Origin: Verpa conica
Taxonomy: Eukaryota > Ascomycota > Pezizomycetes > Pezizales > Morchellaceae
NCBI GenBank assembly: GCA_033030425.1
Contig: JAUFSD010000015.1
Location: forward strand, 62,001-126,000
Length of the DNA: 64,000 bases
Direction: 5' to 3'
Shown here: piece by piece, positions 10,492 to 22,679 of the stretch
How the letters are laid out: every line of letters starts with the position of its first letter
How positions within the stretch are numbered: position 1 is the first letter of the stretch
Notes under the pieces: generated by a model
The model's database searches: none
Seen by the model: only the letters and a program-made list of their open reading frames with translations
Told to the model about the DNA's origin: nothing
Program-made: the position numbers and the translations under genes

Positions 10492-13108
10492 ATGGCTATG
10501 CACCTGGGGCCTTTCATCTTTATATACCCCGGAATAGCTGGGTCATCTCTCTACACTGCATTCAACTTTCTAGTGGCCACCCTGCTGATCTACTCAACAA
10601 CTACACTCTTTTTCTACCTCTACCTGAGGTCTACGCACAAAGTGAACACTTGGAGTGGTTTAGGGTTGAAAATGCAAGCCTCAACAATAGGCCCAGTGTC
10701 TGATACCTTGATCCCCATCGACAAAGGTAAAGGGATAGAGGTCATCGAAATCACCACTGTAACGGAAAAGTCTGGATCCTCATCGCATTCACCCGAGGAA
10801 TATAGCAATCTGGAATATGTCCCTGAGATCGACCTGAGCTTGCTAGCCGGCGAAGACCTTACCGGGGATTGGTGGAAGCGCTATGATCCGCCAAAAGAGC
10901 TTATCTGGACGGGGGAGGACACAACCCGGATGAAGGAGCTGGAGTTCGGAGACTGGGTCGAACGTCTCGAAAAGGTACTCCAAGACATGCAAAATGGGGC
11001 TTCGACCGAAGACCCCACCCCAACGACCGTGATGGGAGTAGTGGAGGAAGGACCAATACCTGATCCCGCCAATGTAGCGCCTGAAGTATTGGCCGATGCT
11101 ATCGAAGTTATACCTCCTCCTCCTCCACAACCTGTCTCACAGGCTCGAAGACAACTTCGGGTATCTGTGGGTTCTGCAAATTCTGCAGGTGCGGTAGAGC
11201 TAGAAAGTCCGATCTCGCCAATCTCGCCGAGTTCACCGAGAAGTAGGCGCTCAGTAGCTGGATCACTCTCATCATCACACTCTAAAAAGTCGAAACGGAG
11301 CCAAGTCACAATGGGCTCTCTTATCTACTCGCCGTACTTTTCACCTTTGCCCGCGAATGATAATACGGTGATGTCGATGCCGGTATCTCCACGTGTAGAA
11401 CAAGTCAAGAGGTTCTGGAAGAGACGAAGCGGTGAAAGGTAATTTTATTTTTAAAAGCACCCTAGATTTTCGTAAGAGACAAAGAGTAGCTAATATATTT
11501 AAGTGAATGTTCTTCGTGCCTTGACGATCACAAAAACAGAAAATTGGCAGTTTTAGCATGCCAACATAAATATTGCTCTATCTGTCTTGAAACACTGATC
11601 AAGTAAAAATTCCCAGAGGGAAAAGTAATTTATAGTATTACCTTACTAACCCTTCGTTGCAGGACTGCTATCCAAGACGAGTCACTCTGGCCACCACATT
11701 GCTGCATCCAAGACATCCCACTCAAGACCATCAAAAACACCCTATCAAAAAAAGACCAACAAGCCTACAACGACAAAGCTAAAGAATACGCAGTACGAGC
11801 TGCAGACCGAGTTTACTGTCCACTAGCAACATGCTCAGCATGGATACCACCAACAACAACCCCCGGTAGGTTGACATGCCCGAAATGTAACTCCGGGGTA
11901 TGCAGAACCTGTAGGGGCGCAGAACACCTAGCCCAAGATGACTGTCCTGAAGATTTCGAGCTGCAGGCCACGCTCGAAGAAGGTGAGCGCCAAGGATGGC
12001 GCCGATGCTTCCAGTGTCGAACCATGGTTGAACGGTCCGATGGCTGCAATCACATGACTTGGTAAGTACATTCCTAGATATAGAGAAACAAAAACCTAAT
12101 ACACAGACCCTAACTGAATATAGTAAATGTAATGCCGAATTCTGCTATATCTGCGGTATGGTATGGAAGACCTGTGCTTGCCGACCGGACGAAGAAGTGC
12201 ACCGCCGGGCGGCGCGAGACGAGTTAGAGGCTGCTGAGAGAGCCATCCGAGAGCAGGAGGAAGCGGAAGTTCGGGCTGCTATAGCCGCTGCAGAAGCGAT
12301 GATCAGACGAGAGGAAGAAGAGCGGGCTAGACGTGAAGCATCTGAGAGGGTCGCGGAAGCAACCCGATTACATAAAGAGGAACTACGTAGGCAGAAGGCT
12401 GCTGCAAAGAAGAAGTTGATGCAGGGGAAATGGCTACAGAAAGTTAGTGTGGAATATGATGCTGCTCAAAAAGCAATTTCTATCCTCCACCAAAGACAGT
12501 GGGAGTTGCTTCAGGAGAGGCATCAGCAAGAGAGGGAGGACCTCGAGACGGAGCGCGTAGATTACGAAAAGGAGAGCGTCGAGAGGCTGTTTAGAGAGAT
12601 AGAATCTTTAAAGCAGAAGCACACTAAGGAGAAGGAGGAACAGAAAGCTCGATTCGGACAGGACCAGGAAACCCTGAGCACTGAGCAAGCGAATGAGGAA
12701 GACGAATACTGGTTTGAGCTTCAGACATATCTTAAAGGAAGACCAAACAAGGAAGGAAGGCAAAAGGTACTGATGGAGAAGTTAAGCGCAAGTCAAGCGG
12801 AACAAATGGAAGCCCTCCGACAACAACAAGAAAAGGAATCGAATGAACTTGCGCTACTTCTCAAGGAACAATTAGCAAGTTTCGAGGCTGCGGCGGCGAA
12901 GGTTCGTGAAGAGGAGAAGCGAAATGCGGCAACAAAGGTGAAGAACACTACACGACATCAGTACGCTGATTTGCAGTGGTTTGAGGCCGTAAAAACGGCA
13001 CGGATCAGCAAGTTGGGCGAATTACAGGAAGTAGCAAAGGAGGACGAGGGTGCAAAAGAGCGATTCTTTTCAGGACCTACTTTGGGGCGGGCAGAGGTAG
13101 CTGCTTGA
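10492..13108 (+). CDS. RBR-type E3 ubiquitin ligase with long coiled coil
   Basis: Exons 10492-11438, 11504-11602, 11663-12061 and 12124-13108 join in frame into 809 residues. RING1 spans the first three exons: CSSCLDD, then CQHKYCSICLETLIK, then PPHCC.QDIPL, starting near residue 318. An in-between-RING segment follows (VYCPLATCSAW, CPKCNSGVCRTC). RING2 is CFQC...DGCNHMTCKCNAEFCYICG, and the Cys of DGCNHMTC sits where RBR enzymes form the ubiquitin thioester. Residues from about 510 on are a charged Glu/Arg/Lys/Gln-rich coiled coil. Residues 60-315 are polar and Ser/Pro-rich. The first 45 residues contain a hydrophobic stretch (TAFNFLVATLLIYSTTTLFFYLYL) that could be a membrane anchor, but an in-frame ATG at 10672 would remove it, so the start is uncertain. 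The gene converges on the CorA-like gene 323 bp away. Confidence 0.92.
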
Positions 13109-13431
13109 GACTTTTTTGTTTTTTGTTTATAGTAACTGCTTGAATGTTAATTTATACTTGGATTATGTAATTCTCTCACTCTTTTTGAATTTCTTGAGAT
13201 TTTCTAAACATTATGGAGTGGTATATAGTTTCATGTTATTCATTCTCATGTACTGAATCGTGTATTCATGAGTTCAGACCTAGGGAGGTCACTACTGGCT
13301 AAGCTTTGTACCAGACGTCAGAAATTTCCTGTTGTATTACGTACTATTTTGGGCCCCAAATCCCTCTAAGGACTAGTTACAGAGTTAAACAAGCGGGGTG
13401 AAGATTCTTGCTCATAACCAATACGTCTAAA

Positions 13432-15553
13432 TTACAGGTTCCAAACCAGGCGGGCCTTTTGTGTATCGCCCCGAGTCCCCGTGATATGCTCCCTAGGAAG
13501 AATAGCCGCTTTCAATCGTTGGAAATGCCACTTCCGCCAGTAATACCAACAAACCAAAGTGAACAAGGTCACGGGGATAGCCGAGGCCCAATATATCCCA
13601 AAGTCTTTGGACAGCGTAAGTTTCCCTGCGCTATCCACCATAAAGAAATCGGTACCAAAGATGGACTATTCAACGATTAATTCAGCGGATCCTCGGAGGT
13701 CAGAATAATGACCGGGTCCAACTCACAGCTACGGCAGTCCCAGGTAGGAATATTAGGGTCATGATAGCGATCGTCGACATAGATTCACTATTCTTTCTAA
13801 AAGCCCTGCTATCATGCTGGGTGACTAAGTTGAAAGCCTAATCAAGTAACCAGGGGGGGGGGGATTAGTTGATTAGTTACTATAACCAAATAGATATATA
13901 CCACGAGTGCTCTTAATTTACCAAATTGATTATATTCGTCAACCGCTTCTCCACACTCATCAGACGGAGATTCAGCGAACGAAACAGCCCCTCGGTATAA
14001 AGCAAGTTCCGTCTTGTTGCAATAAACACCGTAGGAGGATCCGCACCAAAGGATCTCAAAAGCTCTTCGTGAGCTGTCTGTAGACTTATCATTATCTGAA
14101 GAGACGCATCCGAGCTTTCTTTCAGATGATTGATGTGTTTCGCCAACTTGTGAAGTGTCACGAAATCTAATTGCGTAGATGTGCTTCCTCGGACACTGTC
14201 GAAGATGTCCTAAAAAGAGGGAAAAACATAAGCTCGATATTTTAGCACTAGTTGGTTTTTTTTTTTTTGTAAAGACTTACGTTTTCAATTCCGTTAAAAA
14301 CTTTGATGATGCGCCAGACAACGGCGTCCATGAGGGTAAATAACTCATCTAGGATGACGACGTATAATACGAATGGGTTTTCAAGAGCTGCGCTGATGCT
14401 CTGTGGGTTTGAAAGGAATTGCTTCAAGCGGATTTGTATGTCGATAAAGGCCCAGAAGCAGACTAAAGTAATCCGGTTACTTGTTTGAGCTGGTAAAGGT
14501 GCTGCACCTGTGGGTACAGTTTGTCCTAGTTGTTGAGGTGAAGGTCTGGCGCGGTGCCATTTCATGAAAAATCCACCGGTTACCCAACTTCTGTCTTCTG
14601 CGATCTCTTGCTCGTGCCCAAATATAATATTCTTACATAGAAAGTGGAACCAGGAGTCTTAGGTTGTTAGTTCTTGCCAGTATGAAGAATTACTCACGGC
14701 TTTCCGGGTGGGATATGAACTCACTGTAACAACTTGCTCCTGTTTGCGCGTCAATAGTGTCTTCTTGAACGCCGAAAGAATGTGTAACCCCCACTGTCCT
14801 CTCAGCAAGAAACGCCGTCGGGAATTTGTAGTCTTGGAATAACTCATGGAGACCTTGGATGTTGCTGGTATCTGGATGATCCGTTGGGTAAAATCTATTG
14901 CATACCCATGAGTATAATTCGCTACCAGACTACAATGAAGTGCCGAGGTTAGAACTTACATTATACGTATAGGTGGAGCCACCGACTTTAGTAGTTATTC
15001 ATAATCATCAGCTTCTAGATACCATTCTGATTTTTTTTTTAGAGTACTCACATTCCTTAATTCTTGTGGTGACTTCAGCGGTAGGGGCGGCTCCCTACCA
15101 GTATTACCCGTAGGTGCTGTAGTTGGATTATTCACTTTAGGGGATACACAAGTCAGAGAGAATCCAGTCAGGGAAATCAGCAACCGGGTTTATTTTACCA
15201 TTTCCGGGTACATCCAGGACAAAAACTTTGAAAGGCTTGGGGTAACCATGTGAATTATTACGATCTCTTTCAGTACCGGGGGTTGCATAATCTTGAGGTC
15301 TCGAGAAAGCCCGACCAACGAATGTACCAAGCCTCAGCCCGATCCCATGGGACCAGGATTTTGTAACTGGAAGTACGGTACTATCATTATCTCCATCACC
15401 GTCTCTTGGAATATTGGGCGCGCGATTGTGTAGAGATGCTAATGAGATATATCGCTCTTGGTGTGACTGGGCGTCTAAAAGATGGTCCCGGACGAGGGAT
15501 GGCAGGGGTGGCATTGTTGAAGTGGTTGATCTTTTCTCGTGTTTGCGTGCCAT
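13432..15553 (-). CDS. divergent CorA-like membrane protein
   Basis: Seven exons, in transcript order 15553-15199, 15134-15052, 14929-14725, 14657-14281, 14209-13922, 13837-13727 and 13665-13432, join in frame into 550 residues. The middle contains LHELFQDYKFPTAFLAERT and WVTGGFFMKWHR, typical of a fungus-specific family. The C-terminus resembles CorA: a helix ending NLVTQHDSRAFRKNSESM, a first membrane segment STIAIMTLIFLPGTAVASIF, a short GTDFF loop, and a second segment IYWASAIPVTLFTLVCWYYW. The CorA signature Gly-Met-Asn is absent, replaced by Gly-Thr-Asp, as is common in these fungal relatives, so magnesium transport should not be assumed. The 122-nt intron 15051-14930 is the longest and holds a possible alternative exon. 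The family call is strong; function is unknown. Confidence 0.87.
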
Positions 15554-18500
15554 CTAAATGAATTTAAAGGTCTTTCACCTGCCGATGGTACAGGCACAGG
15601 GATTGGGGTTCAGTAACCTGTAACCTGTAACCCCCCTCCTCACTCGGGAAGACCGACTGTGTAACATGGTACGTATAACCCTGAAGCATAAATTAGGCTG
15701 CGATACAGCGCATGTATGTCGATCTGCCTTTTGTATCTATAACTGGTGCTTTGGGTGGTACCTACTACACTTCGAGTGGTTTTTGTAATCAATTTTCTAT
15801 GATATAAAAGCTGTGGGAAGCAGAGGACCAAGTGCTAAGAGGTTAGTAATATTGACTGATAAGATATGATTAGAGTCAATGGCAAGTTGCGGATACCCAA
15901 GCGCCCCTTGCTTTATGTCTTTAAGTGCCAAGCTGTAAGGCGTCTCTGCGACGATAAATTTGCCCAGATTGTCTTGGAAGGGGATTTTTTGCACTCCCAG
16001 GTAGCTTTTATACCCAGGCTACAGCTCATTCGCTTATTCCCAATATAGGTTTGGTATTTACATTCTCTACCACGTTCATCTTGAGTAAAGAGCCTAGCAC
16101 TTATATCTTTAGGTTATAAAAGATTTATTAGACTTATTAGAATTGTATAGACTTTCAAAAGGCGCGAATCGAGTTATCTAACCCCTTAACGTAACACTGG
16201 AACCCATCTCGTATGATGTTGGGAACAGGGTATGGCTGCTCATAACCAAATGTGTCATATTTTCTTGTGCAAGGCGCACCTATTGGCAGAGGTGGTGTCA
16301 AGAGTCCGCATTGATCAAGCAGGCATCCTAAATCTCTCATTAATATTGGGCCGCTTAGGGATCGTAGCATCAAAGCATCGATCGCACCCCTTAAAGCCAA
16401 TACTCTTTTGGGACATGATACTGAGCGAGCACGCCAAGTCAGTTGCGAGCTCATCGCAACATAAGTGCGTACTACGCACATCAAATTCTAAACTGTGGTG
16501 AAATTGATATCTTGACGTGGCGCCAAGTCAGCTGCTCTGCATACTTTAACGTTCTTGTGTATCAGTAAAACGGGAGATGCCGTGACGGTTGGGGTCTGCC
16601 GTAAGAATAATGATGGTATATCGTGCGCCCCAAGATTGTTCCAAAGGTATCTAGAGGATCTCTCCGGTGTCAGTTCATACTTCTAGTTCCCCTTAGGTTT
16701 CATATAATCAGCGCTGGGACCACTCTTCCCGCATTGTTCAGAGTTGTAAAGTCTTGTTCGGTTCAACCCGCTGACAGGGGAGTAGCTTGTGCTTTTGCGC
16801 AATAGTTAACACAAAAAAAACAAAAGATAAATCAGTTCTACCCTGAATCAGTGTCTTTCTTGTCCTAGTGCTAGGAATTTCCATGGCTCCAAACTGTTCT
16901 AGATAGTAGCCCCTGTTACAGCATGTTGAATTTCACAAGGTTTTACAATGCAGACATGCGCGCAGACCATTAACTGATATCTCAAGACTGTTTCTTTCTC
17001 CCAGCAAGCTGGTCATCGGTATCGTGACATCGCTTAGGCCTTCCTATGATTGCGGACTTGGGAAGGGGTTGAAGTTGAAACATCAATGGCAATCTTAGCA
17101 ACTTTTCACATTCCAACTCTTCTCATTACTGTCTATATCCTGTTGGATTAGCTCACTTTCGTTATATTCGTAAGAGTTGATTGCGGGGTTTTCCCACGCT
17201 ACCAGATCGTCATGTTAGTCGCGTGCGTGCGTGCAACCATAGCCTAGGTTGATTGTGCAAGCATACGGCGGATGAAACGGTGGGGGGTACCAGCGAAGGT
17301 TATTTTACATTCCCTTGTCTTTTTGCTTGTTTCTATTCACAGTAGTGGGTGACACAAATATTAATTCTTCCTAGGATCATATTAATTCGTACTACATTGT
17401 TTTCCCAATCTAGGCTTAAATGCCTAGAGATTAGAAAAAACAAAGATAAAAGAATCTCTCGATACACGGCTTAATAGTGAGTAGACATGGATATCTCGAA
17501 TACAGCTCAATTGCCATGCTCAGCCCCTATATATCACTTACAAACAAATTGGCAAGGTTGTTAGACGGTAACACCAGTACTGATATTTTTATGAGCTGTT
17601 CTACAAATCAGGACTTTATCACCACAATGAGCCGTGCCTAACTTAGTACTACACAAGGCTCAACGCAGATCTTTAAATGCGGGGTTTCCCTTTTAATTTC
17701 TACTACAAGGCGGAAAGGCTTCACAGAAAAAGAAAAGTGCTTGGCTGTATAGTAGTGGCGTTTGTGTCTTTCACATTTTTATATTAGGCAGCTGCCTTGT
17801 GAAGCGAGCAATGAGCTTGTACAAGATCAACGTAAAGAGGGGGACACATTCCGAGAGCTATTAGGCAAAAAGCGTCTATAAAGCCTTACATTTCCCCAGG
17901 TGAGGTCAGGGAATAGTCTCCTGCAGTCACATTCCTCACCGCTTGTTACAAGCTCTTTTAAAGGTCTAGCCACTTACTAGAAGCATAGGATCTAGTTTGT
18001 GGAGAAGACTTTAGTCAATCATTGCTTTATGAGCGAGCAGCCGCCATCCTTTTATCAAGCAGAAGATTCGGCTTCTAGACACGCGGGCGGTAGAGTTCTC
18101 CCTTCAGGTACCAAAGTGAGTATAATTTATCTCTTAGTATGATTGTTCTCAGCTCGTTAATTTTCTAGGCCAGGGCACCTAAGACACGTGCGCCCCAAAC
18201 AATCCAAACACCCAGAACACCCCAGCTACCTAGTCAAATCTATGTAAGTTTATATAAACTTATCATAAATCTATACCAGTATCTTTGCTTATATAATCCT
18301 GTCATGAAACAGCAAACGCCGCCTAGACCTATTCCCCAAATGAGTCTCAAACATGAAGCCCCACGTGGCTTAGAAGTAAGCATAGCTCCAGCCTTATAAC
18401 ACTTACTAAAAACTAATATTCAAACTTATTAAGGATGATGCCATCTCGATGGAGAGCTATAGACATCAGGGCTCCGAAACGGTACGGTGCCGTTTTTGTT

Positions 18501-18815
18501 TTTGTTAAGTGTATTTATTAAGTGCAAATTTACAGAACGGCGAGAAAGCCAATTCAATATCAAACCTGCATCCGGGTGGTGTCCATGTTACTGTAGAGCC
18601 CTTGGAGTCTACCGGGGACCTGAGAAATGTTAGTCCTAGCTCTCAGCCTACTATATATGCTCATCTGACGTGTTTTTATTGAGAAGGGTCCTCGTCGTGG
18701 TGTGACCATTCGAGCTGCCCAACGAACGCCGCAGGCAGGGTACTTGAATCTCTTCCGAGGCAAAGGCGGTACCACTATTCCTTACAAGACAGGAATTCAC
18801 TGGTTCCGCGACGCC
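15554..18815. other. 3.3-kb spacer without supported genes
   Basis: Open frames on both strands are short and unlike known families. A short GTGC microsatellite sits near 17221-17235. The sequence from about 18430 may hold an unseen 5' exon of the HET-like gene (an ATG at 18436-18438 starts a 16-codon frame ending at a possible GTACGG donor), but I could not connect it. Confidence 0.5.
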
Positions 18816-21011
18816 ATGGGACGAAAGTCCAAAGGTCGAGAGGAAGACTGTTATGTCAGTGAGAAGAACGGGAGGTTGAGGCAACTCATTGTCCAAGCAG
18901 CCGATGAGTCCTATCACAGCAACCAAAGTCAGACATGGAAGCAGACTTTCATACGAAATACGGGGCCATGGATGTTGCGACTAGCATATTGGCCTATCAA
19001 CGCGGAAGCCGAGTGGTTGTCATTTCCGGTATTGGGTTGGGTGGGTTTAATCATTAAATGGATTCTATCCTGCGCCGGCTTATTCTTCGTGATGCTGCGG
19101 TTCCCTTCAAATTCGGCCTTTAGACCGGGAATGTACAATCCGTTCCCTTACCGTCTTAGGGAATACCCCAAGTCCAGCAGGAATATAAAGGAGGACGATG
19201 ATCCTAATCGTGTCGTTCCCGAGGGTAGCATGAATGCCGAGATCAAGCATGAACGACTGCTGCGTCCGCACACTCTTTGCTATCTAAAAGACCCCGAGAG
19301 CCAAGAAAAACGAGGAATCCACGATCTTCTGGACGAAGATGGATTGAACCAGGAGAGGCCCATTCGAGATATGAGCTCTTCGTATCTCTTTGTATCCTTC
19401 ACTAGCGAACACTTCCGTATCAACTCCCAGTCAGATATCAACGATTTGCACGAGATAGCCGAGATGGCTACACGAAGGGCGAAGCTCCCAGCATACTGGC
19501 TGTCGTGTACTTGTATGTCCGATGATGCTGCCCAGTTTGAGCAGGACGTATACCGGATCAATGATGTGATCCGTGGTGCTAGCTCTGTGGTGATTGCCAT
19601 TGGCCACCCAGAATTCTCAGACAGGACTGAAGATGAGAACAAGCTCTTAAAGGCCTGGGGAAGACGGGTCTGGACACTTCCAGAGGCTCTACTATGCACC
19701 CATAAACAAGACCTTGAAGTCTACATGCGTGGAACAGACCTCCGCAAACCCCGAACTCTATCAAAAACGGAGATTGCACGTGTAGCTTGGGATGATAGTG
19801 AGATCTCGAGACAGCTGATAAACCACTATGATGGCTCTCTTACCCTCAGTAGACTCGAACTAGTCATCCTAGCCATCAAGTGTCTACGCGCACGAGACAA
19901 GGGGAAGAATCACCTACCAGGAGATCTCCCTTACGCACTCATGGGTCTCCTACGACGCCGGCCGAGGGTTGATAGCAGCGATTCAGAGTTCCAGGCATTG
20001 GCTAGACTTTCTCTAGCAAACGACAGTGACCGTCTGCTAGAACGGATGATTTGTGCACTCCCAAAGTGGGGTGGTGACTGGCTTACAGCAGACGATTCCT
20101 GGAAAGCCAACCTGTGGGATATCTACCCAAAATGTCAAGTATCAGCAATCGGTTACGATGATACGGTTGTCCTCGATGGATGCTACGCTGCTGCAATACG
20201 ATGGAAGTCCTTTGCCTACGTATCAACAGCCGTAAAAATCTCCTGGAAAAGATATCTTATGCGCTTTCTTCTACGTATTTCTCCATGGCTTACTATAATC
20301 TTTGGCGTCCTTGTCAGCATTCCAGCCGGGTCGGGTGGCCTGAAGTCGATACGCAGAAGGGACGACTCGAATATCTCGTTTTATGGCAATTACCCGTCTA
20401 CAGGCGCATTTACCTTTATAATCATACTCCTCACCCTCCTAATTTGCACAGTACTCATGTCCCCACTTTTGGTAAGGGTTCTATACGGGGGGAAGTTTTG
20501 GGACCAACAGCCTTGGTTATTCGGATTCGAGGGGTACATGGATATCAAAACAATCGAGAGTCAAATATTCGGGTACAACCTGAATCGGCTAAGTTGGAGT
20601 CCTGCCGGGAGCCCACTATCTCGCCATAGACCCAATAGATACGGTGAGTGCGTTGGTGTGGATCCTACGGTCTATGATGAAGATGTCAAGAATATCGTCG
20701 AAACGGCCAAAACAAGAGCATTTGGGGAGCCTAGAGTCTTTACCATTGTTGATACTTACACCATGACCGTGACTATTTTCGAAGCCGTTCGCCCGCCTGT
20801 CATGGTACTTCTTTGCGGTAGTGAGGGTGGTATGCAGAGAGCAGTCATGTGCTCTTATGAATGGAAGTCGCAGACTCTGTCAAGAGAGTCTGTTTTGCGT
20901 ATGGAGACACCAGTGGTGGAGAAAATGTGGCGTATAGGGCGAGTGAAGTTTGGTTTTAACAGATCTACAGCCGGAGTAAGTTCAAGCCCTTCATCTTTTT
21001 CTAGCTCCTAA
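18816..21011 (+). CDS. HET-like fungal membrane protein
   Basis: One long uninterrupted frame encodes 731 residues from the first in-frame ATG. The frame is open another 148 bases upstream, so a 5' exon may be missing. A central region has the hallmarks of a heterokaryon-incompatibility-related family: PAYWLSCTCMSDD, a DVYRINDVIRGASSVVIAIG helix-strand, WGRRVWTLPEALL, and later DLPYALMGLLRRRPRV followed by FQALARLSLANDSDRLLERM. Hydrophobic segments lie near the N-terminus (LGWVGLIIKWILSCAGLFFV) and in two places after residue 490 (WLTIIFGVLVSIPAG; FTFIIILLTLLICTVLMSPL), suggesting a membrane protein. Database relatives often carry the misleading name 3-hydroxyisobutyrate dehydrogenase. HET proteins trigger non-self recognition death; whether this relative does so is unknown. 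It converges on the F-box gene. Confidence 0.8.
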   Translation: MGRKSKGREEDCYVSEKNGRLRQLIVQAADESYHSNQSQTWKQTFIRNTGPWMLRLAYWPINAEAEWLSFPVLGWVGLIIKWILSCAGLFFVMLRFPSNSAFRPGMYNPFPYRLREYPKSSRNIKEDDDPNRVVPEGSMNAEIKHERLLRPHTLCYLKDPESQEKRGIHDLLDEDGLNQERPIRDMSSSYLFVSFTSEHFRINSQSDINDLHEIAEMATRRAKLPAYWLSCTCMSDDAAQFEQDVYRINDVIRGASSVVIAIGHPEFSDRTEDENKLLKAWGRRVWTLPEALLCTHKQDLEVYMRGTDLRKPRTLSKTEIARVAWDDSEISRQLINHYDGSLTLSRLELVILAIKCLRARDKGKNHLPGDLPYALMGLLRRRPRVDSSDSEFQALARLSLANDSDRLLERMICALPKWGGDWLTADDSWKANLWDIYPKCQVSAIGYDDTVVLDGCYAAAIRWKSFAYVSTAVKISWKRYLMRFLLRISPWLTIIFGVLVSIPAGSGGLKSIRRRDDSNISFYGNYPSTGAFTFIIILLTLLICTVLMSPLLVRVLYGGKFWDQQPWLFGFEGYMDIKTIESQIFGYNLNRLSWSPAGSPLSRHRPNRYGECVGVDPTVYDEDVKNIVETAKTRAFGEPRVFTIVDTYTMTVTIFEAVRPPVMVLLCGSEGGMQRAVMCSYEWKSQTLSRESVLRMETPVVEKMWRIGRVKFGFNRSTAGVSSSPSSFSSS

Positions 21012-21486
21012 ATCTAACTTTTTACAGACACAGGAGGTATAAGAGGTTATCTGTGTAGATGTATACTTGAAGTATGGATTAGGCAGGTTTTGCGGTTGGA
21101 GTTTTGGGATTTTGCTGGTCAGACCTTGGGTTTAGGAGGGAATTTTTATCTATGTGCTGTATAAGCAGACCTATTTTTTAATTCATGTGTATATATTTTG
21201 CGGGAATGGCGAGTCTTGATTTGTTGTATTCACCAGGGCGAGTCCTTATGAATCTCGGAAATTATAGAGGCCGTACGTACCGCATTAGCCTCAATATGAC
21301 TACCCTTTTTGCTTTTAAGCCTTATGCACTATGAACCACTCTATACGGTTCCATAATATCATCAATCCGGGTTTGTAATACCGAGCACGTCTGCGCGAGG
21401 CTTGACAACTCCTGATAACCCACACAACTATAACGAAGGCCCGTAGAAGCTACAAAACTAATATAGATACAATCAGATACGAAAAC
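21012..21486. other. convergent 3' spacer
   Basis: This 475-bp interval separates the 3' ends of the HET-like and F-box/ankyrin genes. It is T-rich on its left half, as expected for a 3' untranslated region, and shows no coding signal. Confidence 0.55.
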
Positions 21487-22410
21487 TTATGTCAATAAAT
21501 TAGGTACGCTCTCAACACCATTTTCAAATCCCCAAAACCCCCCGAGTACTCCCTTCATATTATCAATCATTGAAGCAATTTGCCAACGTAAATACGGTTC
21601 AATATTATCAGTAGGCTCCTTAGTAGGACGCAGAGGAGTTTCACAAAACCCACTAACGCCCAACAGCCACTTGACCATCTCACTCTGACCAGACAACGCA
21701 GCAGTCTGGACAAGATCTATCTGATACCAACTAGTGCATTTAGTGTTGCAGCCCATCTCTATCAAGACTTCGACCACAGTCACATGTCCAAGCGCTGCCG
21801 CAAAGTACACCATATTCCTCTCAAAAAAAATTATCTCAGCGTTGGCCCCATTCTCTAATAGTAGTCTGGTAACTACATGATCGCCTGAGATTACCGCAAT
21901 CACCAGCGGTGTCCATCCAAAACTGTCCTTGATTTCAGTGCTGGCTCCGTTATCAAGCAATACCATTACTAGTGTCGCGTTTCTGAATGCGGCTGCTGAG
22001 TGAAGTGGGGTTATCCCCTTGTCATCCACTGTATTGACCTCTGCGCCCAGTCCGAGCAGCGCCACCGCTAAGGAACCTCGGTCGTGCGCTGACGCCCAGT
22101 GGAGTACAGAGCGTTTGTTTAGCCATGTATAAGCGGTTACTGCTCGCTTTAGCAGACCCGGTGAGAGGAGTTCCTTGAGGAAATGATTTGTTCGGAGGAG
22201 ACAGTTAAGGTCCCTCGGGTTCAAGCTCTCGGCTACTTGGACAATCAGCTCGTTTGGAAGGTCAAAGAGGGATCTTGGAGCTGGCATCTGTGGAAAGGGG
22301 AAGGGTAGCATCTTGGTTGATGGGCTAAAACTCGGTGGGTCAACTATACATGCAGTTGCAGGTGTAGGTGTTCCCACCCTGTTTACGCGTTGTAGCACGA
22401 GACTAGGCAT
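21487..22410 (-). CDS. F-box and ankyrin-repeat protein
   Basis: A single exon encodes 307 residues. An F-box lies at about residues 44-85 (RSLFDLPNELIVQVAESL, then NPRDLNCLLRTNHFLKELLS). It is followed by at least four ankyrin repeats, the clearest being KGITPLHSAAAFRNATLVMV and FGWTPLVIAVISGDHVVTRL, each ending in a LLxxGAxxE-type turn. F-box proteins link substrates to SCF ubiquitin ligases through Skp1, and the ankyrin repeats would bind the substrate. The start at 22410 is an ATG, but the ATG at codon 34 (MLPFPFPQ) just before the F-box is also plausible. The C-terminal 45 residues lack repeat pattern. It is transcribed in tandem behind the NmrA-like gene with a 269-bp gap. Confidence 0.9.
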   Translation of the reverse strand: MPSLVLQRVNRVGTPTPATACIVDPPSFSPSTKMLPFPFPQMPAPRSLFDLPNELIVQVAESLNPRDLNCLLRTNHFLKELLSPGLLKRAVTAYTWLNKRSVLHWASAHDRGSLAVALLGLGAEVNTVDDKGITPLHSAAAFRNATLVMVLLDNGASTEIKDSFGWTPLVIAVISGDHVVTRLLLENGANAEIIFFERNMVYFAAALGHVTVVEVLIEMGCNTKCTSWYQIDLVQTAALSGQSEMVKWLLGVSGFCETPLRPTKEPTDNIEPYLRWQIASMIDNMKGVLGGFWGFENGVESVPNLLT

Positions 22411-22679
22411 TCTGTTTATCTACAAAACAAGAGAAAATATGCCAGAATTTAATTTACCTGGTGATAGTACCGGGGACAACACACTGGAAGACAGCGTAAA
22501 ACTAGGAATAATATCTCTCTATAAACTACCTAGTTGGTCATATCCTTGAAAGTAGAGGTAATCCTGCGTGCCCTTTCCCGTTATGCAACTCTTTCCCCAG
22601 AAAACTACACTCAAGCCTAAGACTATAGATATTCAAACCCCCTACAGTACATATCCCCTCAGCAGCTTACAAAAAGCTT

